64,000 bases of DNA from Bradyrhizobium sp. CB1650 (GTDB lineage: Bacteria; Pseudomonadota; Alphaproteobacteria; Rhizobiales; Xanthobacteraceae): assembly GCF_029761915.1 (NCBI RefSeq), contig NZ_CP121695.1:8647501-8711500 (forward strand). The letters run 5' to 3'. The number at the start of each line of letters is the position of its first letter. The stretch's first letter is position 1. The translations under genes and the position numbers were made by a program. Below, one piece after another: positions 27,240 through 37,441 of the stretch. Below the pieces are notes generated by a model. That model saw nothing but the letters and a program-made list of their open reading frames with translations. It was not told the origin of the DNA and made no database searches.

Positions 27240-29579
27240 TCAGGCGATGGATCGCGATGAGACCACGGCGATCTGATCCTCGGCCACGCGCCGACCGTGC
27301 GAGGCGTTGAGCAATTGGCGGATCCGCACCGCCGGGATCGGTCGGCTGAACAGATAGCCCTGCCCCTCGCTCACCGTACCATCGGCGTTGATCAGCGCGA
27401 GTTGCTCGTTGGTCTCGATGCCCTCGACCACAACCGACATGCCGAGATCGGCCGACAACCGCGCCACGCCGCGCAGCAGCGTCAGCGGGCGGTCGGTGTC
27501 GATGCCCTCGAGGAAGGAGCGGTCGATCTTCACTTTCTGCATCGGGAAATTGTGCAGATAGCTGAGGCTGGAATAACCGGTGCCGAAATCGTCGAGCGAG
27601 ATGCGCACGCCGAGCGCATGCAGTTGCGACAGGATGTCGTGGGTGAGCTGCGTATTGCGCAACAGCGAGGATTCGGTGATCTCGATCTCCAGGCGATGGG
27701 CGGGCAGGCCCGAGACCTCGAGCGCGTAACGGATTTCGCTCAGCACGTCGCGCTGATGGAATTGCTGCGGCGAGAAGTTGACGGCGACGCTGACGCCTTC
27801 GGGCCACTTCATGCATTCCATGCAGGCTCGCCGCAGGATCCAGCGGCCGAGATCGACGATCAGGCCCATATCCTCGGCGACGGGAATGATGTCGACCGGC
27901 GAGACCGTGCCGCGCACCGGATGATTCCAGCGCAGCAGCGCCTCGCAGGTGGTGATCTTGCCGGACTTCAGATTGACCAGCGGCTGGTAGAACAGCTCGA
28001 ACTCCTCGTTGGCGAGCGCCTTGCGCAGGTCGAGCTCGAGGATGCGGCGGGCTTCGACGGTCGCCGCCATCTCGTCGCGGAAGAAGCAGAAGGTGCCGCG
28101 GCCGTCGGCCTTGGCGCGATAGAGCGCCATGTCGGCGTTCTTGAGCAGTGTGTCGGCGCTGACATCGCCTTCCGGCGAGGCCAGTGCGATGCCGACGCTG
28201 GCGCCGATCTCGACCAGGTGATTGTCAATGCGGTAGCGCTCGCTCAGCCGCTCGACGATGCGGCGGGCGAGCGCCGCGGCATCCTCGGGCGAGTGGATGT
28301 TCCGCTGGAAAACGACGAATTCGTCGCCGCCGAAGCGGGCGACGAAATCCTCGGGCCGCAGCATCTCGCGCAGACGGTTGGCGACCGCGCAGAGGAGCTG
28401 GTCGCCGCAGGGATGGCCGAGCGTGTCGTTGACCTGCTTGAACTGGTCGAGGTCGACGAAGAGCAGCGCGGAGAGGCACGCGGCGGTGTGCGCATTGGCC
28501 AGGAGCCGCTCGATCTCGTCGCGGAAGCTGACCCGGTTGGGCAGCGCCGTGAGCTCGTCATAGCGGGCGAGATGGCTGATCCTCGCCTCCGCGTTCTTAC
28601 GCTCGGTGATGTCCTCGAGCAGCACGACCGTGCCGCCGTCCGCCATCGGCTGGAGCGTCCATGACAGCGTCCGCCCTCGCGCGAGATCGGGATCGTTGGT
28701 GACGATCTCCTTCATCCGCGCATCTGCGATCTCGCCGAGGATCAGGTTGCCGCTCTCCGCGGAGATCGAGGCGGAGTTGACGCATGCCGAGATGATGTCG
28801 GCTGCGCCGGCACCACTCTGCGCGAGGGCGCTCGACAGGTCGGTCATCTCGCCGAACCGATGATTCATCACCGCGAGCTGCCCGTCGGCGCGGAACATGC
28901 ACAGACCGTGCGGCATGTTGTTCAATGCCGTGTCGAACTGGCTGGCAAGCGCCGCCTCGCGCTCGCGCGCCACGACCGCTCGCAAGAATATCCTGTGCAG
29001 ATTGGCCGATAGCTGCACGACTGCCAGGAGGAAGGCAGCGCATATGACCGACATTGCGATGTAATAGGGTGTGCCGTGCAGCGCCAGCGCGATCACGGCC
29101 GGCCCGAAGATCAGCAGGGCTTGCAGACGAAATATCGTTTGCCGTCCGTAGGCCCTGCCCGCGCCACCCGCCACGATTCCGGTGGTCACGGAAAGGCTGA
29201 TCATGTGGGCGACGGCGTCGCTGCTGCTCAACAGGGTGGTGGAGCACCACAGGCCGATTGCTGCGGCCTGGATCAGCGCTCCGATCTGATAGCGCCTCTG
29301 CCAATGCGCCGCCTGTTCGGCACTGAGGGTCGATTTGCGGGCCAGGTACAGTCGCAAATCGAAGGCCCGGACCGCTCCCGCAAGGATGAGAAGGGGGACA
29401 AATCCCCAGATCAGAGTCTGGCCCGTCTTCAGCGCGGTCAAGGTTGCTGCGAAGGCAGAGAAGACGATGCCGGTGAGCACCGTACCGGGAGCCTCGAACA
29501 ACGAATCGGTCAGCGCTGCCGAGATGGTCGGCGAGGGCTGCCGCTGGTCCGGCTCTCCGCTCTGATTTGCGAACTGCAT
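27240..29579 (-). CDS. Membrane GGDEF-EAL cyclic-di-GMP enzyme
   Basis: About 779 residues. Six hydrophobic helices (roughly residues 32-190) form a membrane sensor, followed by a PAS-like fold (about 215-325), a GGDEF domain with intact FGGDEF (417-421) and an RPED inhibitory I-site five residues before it, and an EAL domain with CEALLRW (EAL at 546-548) and DDFGTGYSSL. Both active sites look complete, so it could make or degrade c-di-GMP. ATG 29579 is assumed; an in-frame TTG at 29678 is possible but has no visible Shine-Dalgarno. It lies directly downstream of the tolB terminator. Confidence 0.92.
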   Translation of the reverse strand: MQFANQSGEPDQRQPSPTISAALTDSLFEAPGTVLTGIVFSAFAATLTALKTGQTLIWGFVPLLILAGAVRAFDLRLYLARKSTLSAEQAAHWQRRYQIGALIQAAAIGLWCSTTLLSSSDAVAHMISLSVTTGIVAGGAGRAYGRQTIFRLQALLIFGPAVIALALHGTPYYIAMSVICAAFLLAVVQLSANLHRIFLRAVVAREREAALASQFDTALNNMPHGLCMFRADGQLAVMNHRFGEMTDLSSALAQSGAGAADIISACVNSASISAESGNLILGEIADARMKEIVTNDPDLARGRTLSWTLQPMADGGTVVLLEDITERKNAEARISHLARYDELTALPNRVSFRDEIERLLANAHTAACLSALLFVDLDQFKQVNDTLGHPCGDQLLCAVANRLREMLRPEDFVARFGGDEFVVFQRNIHSPEDAAALARRIVERLSERYRIDNHLVEIGASVGIALASPEGDVSADTLLKNADMALYRAKADGRGTFCFFRDEMAATVEARRILELDLRKALANEEFELFYQPLVNLKSGKITTCEALLRWNHPVRGTVSPVDIIPVAEDMGLIVDLGRWILRRACMECMKWPEGVSVAVNFSPQQFHQRDVLSEIRYALEVSGLPAHRLEIEITESSLLRNTQLTHDILSQLHALGVRISLDDFGTGYSSLSYLHNFPMQKVKIDRSFLEGIDTDRPLTLLRGVARLSADLGMSVVVEGIETNEQLALINADGTVSEGQGYLFSRPIPAVRIRQLLNASHGRRVAEDQIAVVSSRSIA

Positions 29580-29786
29580 CTGGTCTGTACGCGCGTCCTG
29601 TCTGGAGCGCAGTTTTACTGACCCGGAGTGAAGTCTTTCTGAGGGAACATCGTTAAAGTCGAGTGATTCCGAACCCAAGACGATTGAATTACGTCAATCA
29701 AATCAAGCAACTGGGAAAATTTTACCGAGCACAACCTAAAGGAAAGATTGATGCGGCCAAAACATCTCGCAAATTTTTTCGAAAAA

Positions 29787-29810
29787 GGCGCGCGTTCAGG
29801 ATCGCGCGCC
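29787..29810 (-). terminator. Terminator of the tolQRAB operon
   Basis: GGCGCGCG and CGCGCGCC form an 8-bp GC stem with an 8-nt loop, 23 nt past tolB; on the minus strand a T-rich tract (TTTTTCGAAAAAATTT) follows. Confidence 0.8.
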
Positions 29811-29833
29811 AAGACCGAACCAGGACCGGACCG

Positions 29834-31210
29834 CTAGCCCGACGTCGAGGACAGTAGCGGCGACCATGCCGGGTCGGACGCGAAGCCCGGCGTCGGCACC
29901 TTCTGCTCGTTGCGGCCGGAGATGTCGACCGTGAACAGCGACGGGCCAGAGCTGCCGCCGGGATCGCGGAAGAACATCACGACGCGGCCGTTCGGCGCGA
30001 AGGTCGGGCCCTCATTGTGGTAGCCGGAGGTGAGGATGCGCTCGCCGGAACCGTCGGGCTTCATGATGCCGATCGCGAACTGGCCGCCGCCCTGCTTGGT
30101 AAACGCGATATAGTCGCCGCGCGGCGACCACACCGGCGTCGAATAGCTGCCGTTGTTGTCGTCTTTCGAGAAGGAGATGCGCTGCGCCGCTCCGCCGCTC
30201 GCCGACATCACGTAGATCTGCGGCTTGCCGCCGCGGTCGGACTCGAAGCAGATGCGCGTGCCGTCGGGCGAGTAGGACGGCGAAGTGTCGATCGCCGGCG
30301 TGTCGGTGAGCCGCGTGGTCGAACGCGAACGCAGATCCATCGCGAACAGGTTGGAATTGCCGCCCTGCTGCAGGCTCATGATGACACGCTGGCCATCCGG
30401 CGAGAAGCGCGGCGCAAAGGTCATGCCGGGGAAGTTGCCGACGATTTCGCGCTGCCCAGTCTCGATGTTGTAGAGATAGACCTTCGGATCGCCCTGGCCG
30501 AATTCCATGTAGGTGATCTCTTGCGAGTTCGGCGAGAAGCGCGGCGTCAGCACGAGGTCCGAGCCGCGGGTCAGATAGCGCACATTGGCGCCATCCTGGT
30601 CCATGATCGCGAGCCGCTTGACGCGGCGCTCCTTCGAACCGGTTTCATCGACGAACACCACGCGACTGTCGAAATAGCCCTTGTCGCCGGTGAGGCGCTC
30701 ATAGATCTGGTCGGAGATGATGTGGGCGATGCGGCGCCAATATTCCGGCGAGGTGAAATATTGCTGGCCGGTGAGCTGCTGGCCCGAGGCCACGTCCCAC
30801 AGGCGGAATTCGGCCTTGAGCCGGCCGTCCGGTTGCCGCGTCATGCGGCCGGTGACGAGGGCCTGCGCATTGATCGTCTTCCAGTTCTGGAACTGGGGCG
30901 CGACGTCGATGTTGCTGATGCGCTCGATGAAGGCGGCCTGGTCGATCGGGTTGAACAGCCCCGAGCGCTTCAGATTGTTGGTGATGACCTGCGTGACGCC
31001 GTTGCCCACCTCAGCGTCGGACGGGGAGCCCGCCACGAAGTTGGTGATCGCGATCGGCATCGGCGCGACGTTGCCTTCGGGGATGATGAGCTTGGTCTGC
31101 GCCCGCGCCATCGAGGGCAGAAGCAATCCTGCGGCTGCGCCAGCACCGCCCAGAAGGACCTGACGCCGGTCGAGTGGCAAGGGCGGGAGAGGGAATGGTT
31201 TCACGGACAT
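29834..31210 (-). CDS. tolB: Tol-Pal system beta-propeller protein TolB
   Basis: A 458-residue periplasmic protein. The N-terminal domain (about 40-170) is the TolA/Pal switch region, and the C-terminal six-bladed WD40-like propeller shows repeated D-x-S/T-PxWSPDG-type turns such as SPSYSPDG and TPVWSPRG. The export signal carries a twin-arginine motif ([10 protein letters not shown]) ahead of a hydrophobic stretch ending MARA, so Tat export is possible. ATG 31210 is preferred over an in-frame TTG at 31228. It follows tolA closely, with 21 nt between. Confidence 0.95.
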   Translation of the reverse strand: MSVKPFPLPPLPLDRRQVLLGGAGAAAGLLLPSMARAQTKLIIPEGNVAPMPIAITNFVAGSPSDAEVGNGVTQVITNNLKRSGLFNPIDQAAFIERISNIDVAPQFQNWKTINAQALVTGRMTRQPDGRLKAEFRLWDVASGQQLTGQQYFTSPEYWRRIAHIISDQIYERLTGDKGYFDSRVVFVDETGSKERRVKRLAIMDQDGANVRYLTRGSDLVLTPRFSPNSQEITYMEFGQGDPKVYLYNIETGQREIVGNFPGMTFAPRFSPDGQRVIMSLQQGGNSNLFAMDLRSRSTTRLTDTPAIDTSPSYSPDGTRICFESDRGGKPQIYVMSASGGAAQRISFSKDDNNGSYSTPVWSPRGDYIAFTKQGGGQFAIGIMKPDGSGERILTSGYHNEGPTFAPNGRVVMFFRDPGGSSGPSLFTVDISGRNEQKVPTPGFASDPAWSPLLSSTSG

Positions 31211-31231
31211 TGCGGACTCGTCTTTCAAGTA

Positions 31232-32194
31232 TCAACTGCGGAACATGGATTTGGGATCGAAGTCGATATCCATAAACTTCCACTGATCGAATGTTTCATT
31301 GCGCAGCATGGTGTAGGGCTGCCCCTGCAACACGGCGCGCACGGCGGCTTCTGCTGCGGCCTGATAGCGCGGCGAGGAACCGGTCGAGACCACCTGCGGC
31401 GGCTGGGTCAGCCGCCGATCCGGTCCGAGATGAATGCGCACCGTCACGAACAGCTCCTCAGGATGCTCGATACCGGGCTGCACGTTCCACAGGCTCGCGA
31501 GCCGCGCGCGCATCGCGTCGAGCTCGGACTGCGACAGCGTCGCGGCCGTGCCGCGCGTCGTGCCGAGCGAGGCCGAGGCGTTCAGCGTGGTGCCGGTGAT
31601 CGCCTGCCGGGTCGGATCGCGCTTGTCGAGCAGGGCCGCGATCTTGGTCTGATCGAAGGTGCGCTCCTGCTTCGGCTTCGGAGGCTGCGGCTGGGCCTGC
31701 GCCTGCGCGGGCTTGGTCTCCTGCTTCGGCGTCGGCTTCTTCGCGTCCTGCTTCTTGATCGCCTCGGCGATCGGATCTTCCTTGGCCTGATCGGGCTTCT
31801 TCTCAGCCGGCTTCTGCTCTTCCTTCGGCTTGTTCTCGGCGACCGGCTTCGGCGGATCCGGCTTCTTCTCGACCGGCTTCTCCACCGGCTTCGGCGGCGG
31901 CTCGGGCGCGGACGAGGTGACGATCTCTTTCTTCTCGGTCACCTTGCCGATGGCATCCTCGACGGGCTTGGCCTCGGCAACCTTCTCGACCATCGGCTTC
32001 GGCTTGTTCTTGTCGCCGGTCTTGATGCCCTGGGTGATCTTCGACAGTTGATCGGCGGAGATGATGTCGACCGGCAGCGATTCCGGCGGCGGCGCTTCCA
32101 TCGAGCGCGACGAAAAGGTGACCATCCCCCAGCCAAGCACGAGGACATGGAGGGCAATCGACGCAACGAGTGTCTTGTCGACCTTCACCTTCAC
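31232..32194 (-). CDS. tolA: Tol-Pal system protein TolA
   Basis: A 320-residue inner-membrane protein: one N-terminal helix (VASIALHVLVLGWGMVTF) with the SHLS-like contact face for TolQR, a long Lys/Pro/Glu-rich periplasmic domain (about 35-175) in place of the classical long helix, and a C-terminal TonB-like domain with VTVRIHLGPDRRL and YQAAAEAAVRAVL. It transmits proton-motive energy to TolB-Pal. The Pro/Lys-rich middle is typical of alphaproteobacterial TolA. Confidence 0.95.
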   Translation of the reverse strand: MKVKVDKTLVASIALHVLVLGWGMVTFSSRSMEAPPPESLPVDIISADQLSKITQGIKTGDKNKPKPMVEKVAEAKPVEDAIGKVTEKKEIVTSSAPEPPPKPVEKPVEKKPDPPKPVAENKPKEEQKPAEKKPDQAKEDPIAEAIKKQDAKKPTPKQETKPAQAQAQPQPPKPKQERTFDQTKIAALLDKRDPTRQAITGTTLNASASLGTTRGTAATLSQSELDAMRARLASLWNVQPGIEHPEELFVTVRIHLGPDRRLTQPPQVVSTGSSPRYQAAAEAAVRAVLQGQPYTMLRNETFDQWKFMDIDFDPKSMFRS

Positions 32195-32198
32195 GATC

Positions 32199-32651
32199 TT
32201 ACGACCCCTGATCCGCCTCGGTGACGAGCGCCAGCTTCTTGAAGCCCGCGCCGGACAACAGGCCCATCACCCTGGCCACCGTTCCGTAGTCCGCCTTCTT
32301 GTCGGCCCGCATGTAAATGCGCTCGTCCAAGCCCCCGCGTGCATCCGTGATCGCCTTCAACTTCGGCACCAGTTCGTTGATGTCGATCTCCGCGTCGTTG
32401 ATGAACACCTTGCCCTTGATGTCGACGGAGAGCTGGATCGGCTTCTGATCGTTCTGTTCGAGGCTCTTGGCCTGGGTCTGCGGCAGGTCGAGCGGCACGC
32501 CGACCGTGAGCAGCGGCGCCGACACCATGAAGATGATCAGCAGCACCAGCATCACGTCGACCATCGGCGTGACGTTGATTTCGGCCATGACCGGCTTGCG
32601 CCGGCTGCGGCGGCCGCCGCCTCCGGACGAACTTGCGACGTTCATGCCCAT
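32199..32651 (-). CDS. tolR: Proton-channel component TolR (ExbD family)
   Basis: A 150-residue protein with a single membrane helix carrying the essential Asp in NVTPMVDVMLVLLIIFMV (about residues 28-45) and a periplasmic dimerisation domain containing VFINDAEIDINELV and IYMRADKKADYG. With TolQ it forms the proton-driven motor. It lies 4 nt before tolA and 37 nt after tolQ, consistent with one transcript. Confidence 0.96.
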   Translation of the reverse strand: MGMNVASSSGGGGRRSRRKPVMAEINVTPMVDVMLVLLIIFMVSAPLLTVGVPLDLPQTQAKSLEQNDQKPIQLSVDIKGKVFINDAEIDINELVPKLKAITDARGGLDERIYMRADKKADYGTVARVMGLLSGAGFKKLALVTEADQGS

Positions 32652-32688
32652 GATCTAGAGCCCACGATCGTCTTCACTATACCGTCCA

Positions 32689-33405
<717 letters not shown>

Positions 33406-33960
33406 AAGCAGTATCCTCTCAAGGCGATCGTTCCATATCCTCCGGGAGCAAAATGGCTGCCGGTTCCCCAAAGCCGCGCGGGTCACGCGCAGCTCACAAG
33501 CCTGCGCAAAGCCTTGTCTTTTTGGATTGCAGCGGCCCGTCCAAAGCCGGCCGTCTGCTTTCCCTGCCAAGATGTCAAAACTAAGGGCCCCGACTAAGCC
33601 TTTGGGCGCGACCTGCCGGCTTTTACCAGACCCCGACGATGGTTAATGCGAGGTTACCGCAGACGAATTTGGCCGCCGGAAAGGGCGGCGGCGCAGGCGG
33701 TTGAGCGGGATGGCCGGAGCACAGCCGGCCTCTACGGGGGGGCACCGCCAGGGATGATCCCTGCCAGACCCGGACTGGTCGGTTCCCGCCCCCTTGCGGG
33801 GGGAGATAGCGCGGATCGGTTGACCGCCGGGACGGAAGGTGAATACGCCGATTCCGAATTCTGGTAGCGCGAATTGTTCGAGCGGGCGAGGTTGACAGGA
33901 TTCTTCCGATGGGCAGTGTCTTGCCCGTCGAGCCACTTTGCCGCATCACGAGGGACAGGC
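33406..33960. other. Divergent intergenic region, no gene recognised
   Basis: These 555 bases lie between tolQ (minus) and a PUA-like gene (plus). They should hold the tol promoter. Several GC-rich palindromic scraps occur (for example GCCGG-AGCACA-GCCGGC near 33713 and a CCCCCTTGCGGGGGG-type hairpin near 33790). Open frames here have repetitive Arg/Pro-rich translations without family likeness, so I assign none. Confidence 0.5.
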
Positions 33961-34371
33961 ATGGCGTTCGCCATCAAGGCCGAAATTCGCGATCCGCGGG
34001 CGCAGACGTTCGCCTTCCCGGCGCAAAAGACCATGTATGGCGGCAAACATATCGCCGCCGGCGATACGATCTTCCTGTTCGCAAGCGAGAACGAGGGTGG
34101 CCAGGGCCTCGTCGCGCGCGGCGTCGTGACGTCCGCCGAGGCGGTCGCGAAGAAGCGCGGCATCGCCCGGCAAACACCGCGCGTGAGCATCACCATCCGC
34201 CGCACCACGCTCGCGAAGCGGCCGCTGGGGCGGAGCGAGCTCAAAGCGTCCGCCGCCTGGAAGGATGGCCGGCCCGAGACCGAGCTCAACTTCAAGTTCT
34301 ATCGCCAGGCGACGGACAAGATCGTCGGCATCTCCGATGATGCGGCTGTGTTCCTCGGCACCTTCTTCTAG
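33961..34371 (+). CDS. Small PUA/EVE-like protein of unknown function
   Basis: A 136-residue protein. The stretch MYGGKHIAAGDTIFLFASEN followed by GGQGLVARGVV is reminiscent of PUA/ASCH/EVE folds, which bind modified bases or RNA, but no diagnostic residue set can be confirmed by eye. ATG 33961 is chosen because upstream codons are non-homologous. A DUF2231 gene follows 118 nt later on the same strand. Confidence 0.65.
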   Translation: MAFAIKAEIRDPRAQTFAFPAQKTMYGGKHIAAGDTIFLFASENEGGQGLVARGVVTSAEAVAKKRGIARQTPRVSITIRRTTLAKRPLGRSELKASAAWKDGRPETELNFKFYRQATDKIVGISDDAAVFLGTFF

Positions 34372-34431
34372 CTGCACCGCGAAAGGCCGATTGCTGCGGC
34401 CCTCCAGGCGCCTGACGGCGGCGGAGAGAGA

Positions 34432-34458
34432 GGAACCCGCCCTCGCCCAGGAAATTGT
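34432..34458 (+). promoter_or_regulatory. Possible EcfG-type general stress promoter
   Basis: GGAAC at 34432-34436 and TGTT at 34455-34458 are 18 nt apart, close to the alphaproteobacterial general-stress (EcfG) pattern GGAAC-N16/18-cGTT, and 31 nt before the DUF2231 start. One base of the -10 differs and spacing is at the upper limit, so this is tentative. Confidence 0.35.
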
Positions 34459-34489
34459 TCCGCAAGATCACTTTCGGCGAGGTTTTGTC

Positions 34490-35008
34490 ATGAGTATCAA
34501 TCCCAAAACGACCGCCGCCATCGGCGATCACCCGCTCCACCCAATGATCATCCCGTTTCCCGTGGCGTTCCTGGTCGGCGCGCCCATTGCCGATCTGGCC
34601 TTCATCGGAACCGGCGATGGTTTCTGGGGCCGCGCCGCAATGTGGCTGATCGGCGCCGGCATTGTCATGGCGCTTGTCGCCGCCCTAGCCGGCTTTACGG
34701 ACTTCTTGAGCGAGCCCCGGATCCGCAGCCTGAACGATGCCTGGTACCACATGGTCGGCAATCTTGCGGCGGTCGTTCTGGCGCTGATCAACTTCTATCT
34801 TCGCTATGCGCAAGGCGCCGAGGCCGCAATCAAGCCGTGGGGTGTGGTGCTCTCCCTGATCGTCGCCGGCACCCTCCTCTTCACCGGCTGGAAAGGCTGG
34901 GAGATGGTCCAGCGTCATCACGTCGCGGTGATGGACGCGCCGGGCCAGACCAGCTCGGAGCCGATCACGCCGCAGCATGGTGGCGAGAGCCACCGGCACG
35001 CCGCCTGA
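34490..35008 (+). CDS. DUF2231 four-helix membrane protein
   Basis: A 172-residue inner-membrane protein of the DUF2231 family: GDHPLHPMIIPFPVAFLVGA at the start contains the conserved HPxHP-like His pair, then four hydrophobic helices and a His-rich C-terminal tail (HHVAV...QHGGESHRHAA). Conserved His residues suggest heme or metal binding, but no function is established. ATG 34490 is chosen because it starts the conserved domain. Confidence 0.85.
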   Translation: MSINPKTTAAIGDHPLHPMIIPFPVAFLVGAPIADLAFIGTGDGFWGRAAMWLIGAGIVMALVAALAGFTDFLSEPRIRSLNDAWYHMVGNLAAVVLALINFYLRYAQGAEAAIKPWGVVLSLIVAGTLLFTGWKGWEMVQRHHVAVMDAPGQTSSEPITPQHGGESHRHAA

Positions 35009-35365
35009 ACGCGACGAGTCAGACGTTGATGCAACTGGCGGCGCCCGGCCGCGGCGCGGGGTGTGTCTTGCGCGAGCCGCGGCGCGCTCATGGGTTCATC
35101 CTGTCCTGCACGCCATAATCCCGCATCGACGCCGACACGGATCCACCGCATCCCAACGCTCATGGCGACGCGCGACGGCCCCTCACCGGGGCGGGGATGA
35201 AACGTCGATGCGTGACGTTCGAATTTCTGTAAAGTCGAATATTTACGCCGACCCCTCGACCGAGATCGTGCGTGTTTTGCCCGACCTCTCCGTCTGATAG
35301 CGTGCGCGTACCGCTACCAAGAATGACTCGAGCTCGCGTCGACGGCTCTTTCCGGGGAGATTCAA
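35009..35365. other. Intergenic region before ggt
   Basis: 357 non-coding bases. A weak AT-rich segment (GTAAA...TTTAC arms near 35230-35250) may be part of the ggt promoter. No RNA gene or terminator is clear. Confidence 0.45.
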
Positions 35366-37102
35366 TTGAAAAAGCTAAGAACAGGCGCGCGATGGGTCAT
35401 CCTCGCGTTCGCATCGATCAGCCTCGTTTGGGGCAGCGTAGTGCGCGCGGCCTCAGTTGCGCCGGTCGCCGCCGAAAACGGCATAGTGGTGTCGGCACAG
35501 CATCTGGCAACAGAGGTGGGCGTGGATGTGCTGAGGCGCGGCGGCAATGCCGTCGATGCCGCAGTGGCGGTCGGATATGCGCTCGCCGTGGTCTATCCGG
35601 CGGCTGGCAATCTCGGCGGCGGCGGCTTCATGACGATCCAGCTCGCCGACGGCCGCAAGACCTTCCTCGATTTCCGCGAGACGGCGCCGAAGGGCGCCAC
35701 GCCCAACATGTATCTCGACAAGGACGGCAACGTCATCAAGGGCCTGTCGACCAAAGGGCATCTCGCCGTGGGCGTGCCAGGCACCGTCTCCGGCATGGAA
35801 CACGCTCGCGAGAAATACGGCACCATGAAGCGCGCCGAGCTGATCGGCCCGGCCATCCGGCTTGCCGAACAAGGTTTTGTCCTGGACCAGGGCGACGTCG
35901 ACATGCTGCGCACGGCGACCGCCGATTTTCGGGACGATCCGGCCTCAGCCGCGATCTTCCTCAAAAGCGGCCAGCCATTCGGCGTGGGCGACACGCTCGT
36001 GCAGCATGAGCTCGCCGCGACGCTGCGCGAGATCGACAGGAAAGGCATCGACGGCTTCTACAAGGGGTGGGTCGGCGGCGCCATCGTCGCATCGAGCCAG
36101 GCCGGCAAGGGCCTGCTGACGCAGGACGACCTCGACGGCTACAAGACGCGTGAGCTCGCACCCGTCGAATGCGACTATCGCGGCTATCACGTGATCTCCG
36201 CGCCGCCACCGAGTTCGGGCGGTGTGATCATCTGTGAGATCTTGAACATTCTGGAAGGCTATCCGCTGAAGGAGCTTGGCTACCACTCTGCGCGGGCCGT
36301 GCACGTCCAGATCGAAGCCATGCGCCACGCCTATGTGGACCGCAACAGCTATCTCGGCGACCCGGACTTCGTGAAGAACCCGCTCGACCGCCTGCTCGAC
36401 AAGAATTACGCGGCGAAGATTCGCGCTGCGATCGATCCGGACAAGGCGGGTGTATCCAAGGACATCAAGCCGGGCGTCGAGCCGCATGAGGGCAGCAACA
36501 CCACGCACTATTCGATCGCGGACAAATTCGGCAACGCGGTCTCGGTGACCTACACGCTGAACGACTGGTTCGGCGCCAAGGTGATGGCGGCCAAGACCGG
36601 CGTCCTGCTGAATGACGAGATGGACGACTTCACCGCCAAGGTCGGTGTACCGAACCTGTACGGCCTGGTGCAGGGTGAGGCCAACGCTATTGCTCCCGGC
36701 AAGCGTCCACTATCCTCGATGAGCCCGACCATCGTCACCAAGGACGGCAAGACGGTCATGGTGGTGGGCACTCCCGGCGGCAGCCGCATCATCACGGCTG
36801 TCTTGCAGACCATGATCAACGCGATCGACTACGACATGAACGCGCAGGAAGCCGTCGACATGCCCCGAATCCATCAGCAATGGCTTCCGGAACTGACCAA
36901 TGTCGAGGACTATGCGCTGTCACCGGACACGCGCAAGATCCTGGAAGGTATGGGCCACAAATTCGGGCCGCCGCAACCGGCGAACCATCTTGCGGTCATT
37001 ATCGTCGGGGCGCCGTCACTTAACGGCAAGCAGGTCGGCAACAACCGCTACTACGGTGCGAACGATCCACGCCGCAACTCGGGATTGGCGGCGGGGTATT
37101 GA
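35366..37102 (+). CDS. ggt: Gamma-glutamyltranspeptidase
   Basis: A 578-residue periplasmic Ntn hydrolase that cleaves glutathione and other gamma-glutamyl compounds. A signal peptide ends VRAA (about residue 29). The catalytic Thr379 lies in SNTTHYSIAD; autocleavage before it would give large and small subunits. GNLGGGGFMTI, the PLSSMSPTIV oxyanion block and VGTPGGSRIITAVLQ are also conserved. The start codon is TTG, supported by GGGGAGA 8 nt upstream. It is monocistronic. Confidence 0.96.
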   Translation: MKKLRTGARWVILAFASISLVWGSVVRAASVAPVAAENGIVVSAQHLATEVGVDVLRRGGNAVDAAVAVGYALAVVYPAAGNLGGGGFMTIQLADGRKTFLDFRETAPKGATPNMYLDKDGNVIKGLSTKGHLAVGVPGTVSGMEHAREKYGTMKRAELIGPAIRLAEQGFVLDQGDVDMLRTATADFRDDPASAAIFLKSGQPFGVGDTLVQHELAATLREIDRKGIDGFYKGWVGGAIVASSQAGKGLLTQDDLDGYKTRELAPVECDYRGYHVISAPPPSSGGVIICEILNILEGYPLKELGYHSARAVHVQIEAMRHAYVDRNSYLGDPDFVKNPLDRLLDKNYAAKIRAAIDPDKAGVSKDIKPGVEPHEGSNTTHYSIADKFGNAVSVTYTLNDWFGAKVMAAKTGVLLNDEMDDFTAKVGVPNLYGLVQGEANAIAPGKRPLSSMSPTIVTKDGKTVMVVGTPGGSRIITAVLQTMINAIDYDMNAQEAVDMPRIHQQWLPELTNVEDYALSPDTRKILEGMGHKFGPPQPANHLAVIIVGAPSLNGKQVGNNRYYGANDPRRNSGLAAGY

Positions 37103-37342
37103 TCGGCAAATTGGGATGGCGAATGGAAAAATGGGAGGCGTTCCGTTCGCTGCTCCCGACTCGCTGCGTTCGGCGTCGTCGGCCATGGTGGTATCCGTCG
37201 GCACGCGGAAAACGCGTTGTCAGAGCGTGGTCGGCCTCGCACGGGTTGGGTTCTAAGGCGACTTGCCGTCCTGCCCTTAGACTACGCCGCAGTACGAGCG
37301 CCCGGGCACTGGCGACGTCGAGGGTGTCTTCCTAAAACCAAA

Positions 37343-37373
37343 CCGCCCGCCTGCGCGGTGCGCAAGCGGGCGG
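37343..37373. terminator. Two-step hairpin terminator between convergent genes
   Basis: CCGCCCGC/GCGGGCGG (8 bp) encloses a second stem TGCGC/GCGCA with a 3-nt loop. On the minus strand TTTGGTTTTAGG follows, so it best fits termination of the DUF2852 gene; it may serve ggt as well. The 339-nt gap (37103-37441) holds no gene. Confidence 0.8.
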
Positions 37374-37441
37374 CTCGGGGCCATCAGGACTTTGGGGGCA
37401 TGCGCCTGAAGGCTTTGAGAGGTCGGATCAGCCTTTCCGGA

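Noticed and set aside
33623..33949. Minus-strand frame of 108 codons upstream of tolQ
   Set aside because: Pro/Arg-rich, no start signal and overlapping palindromic intergenic scraps.
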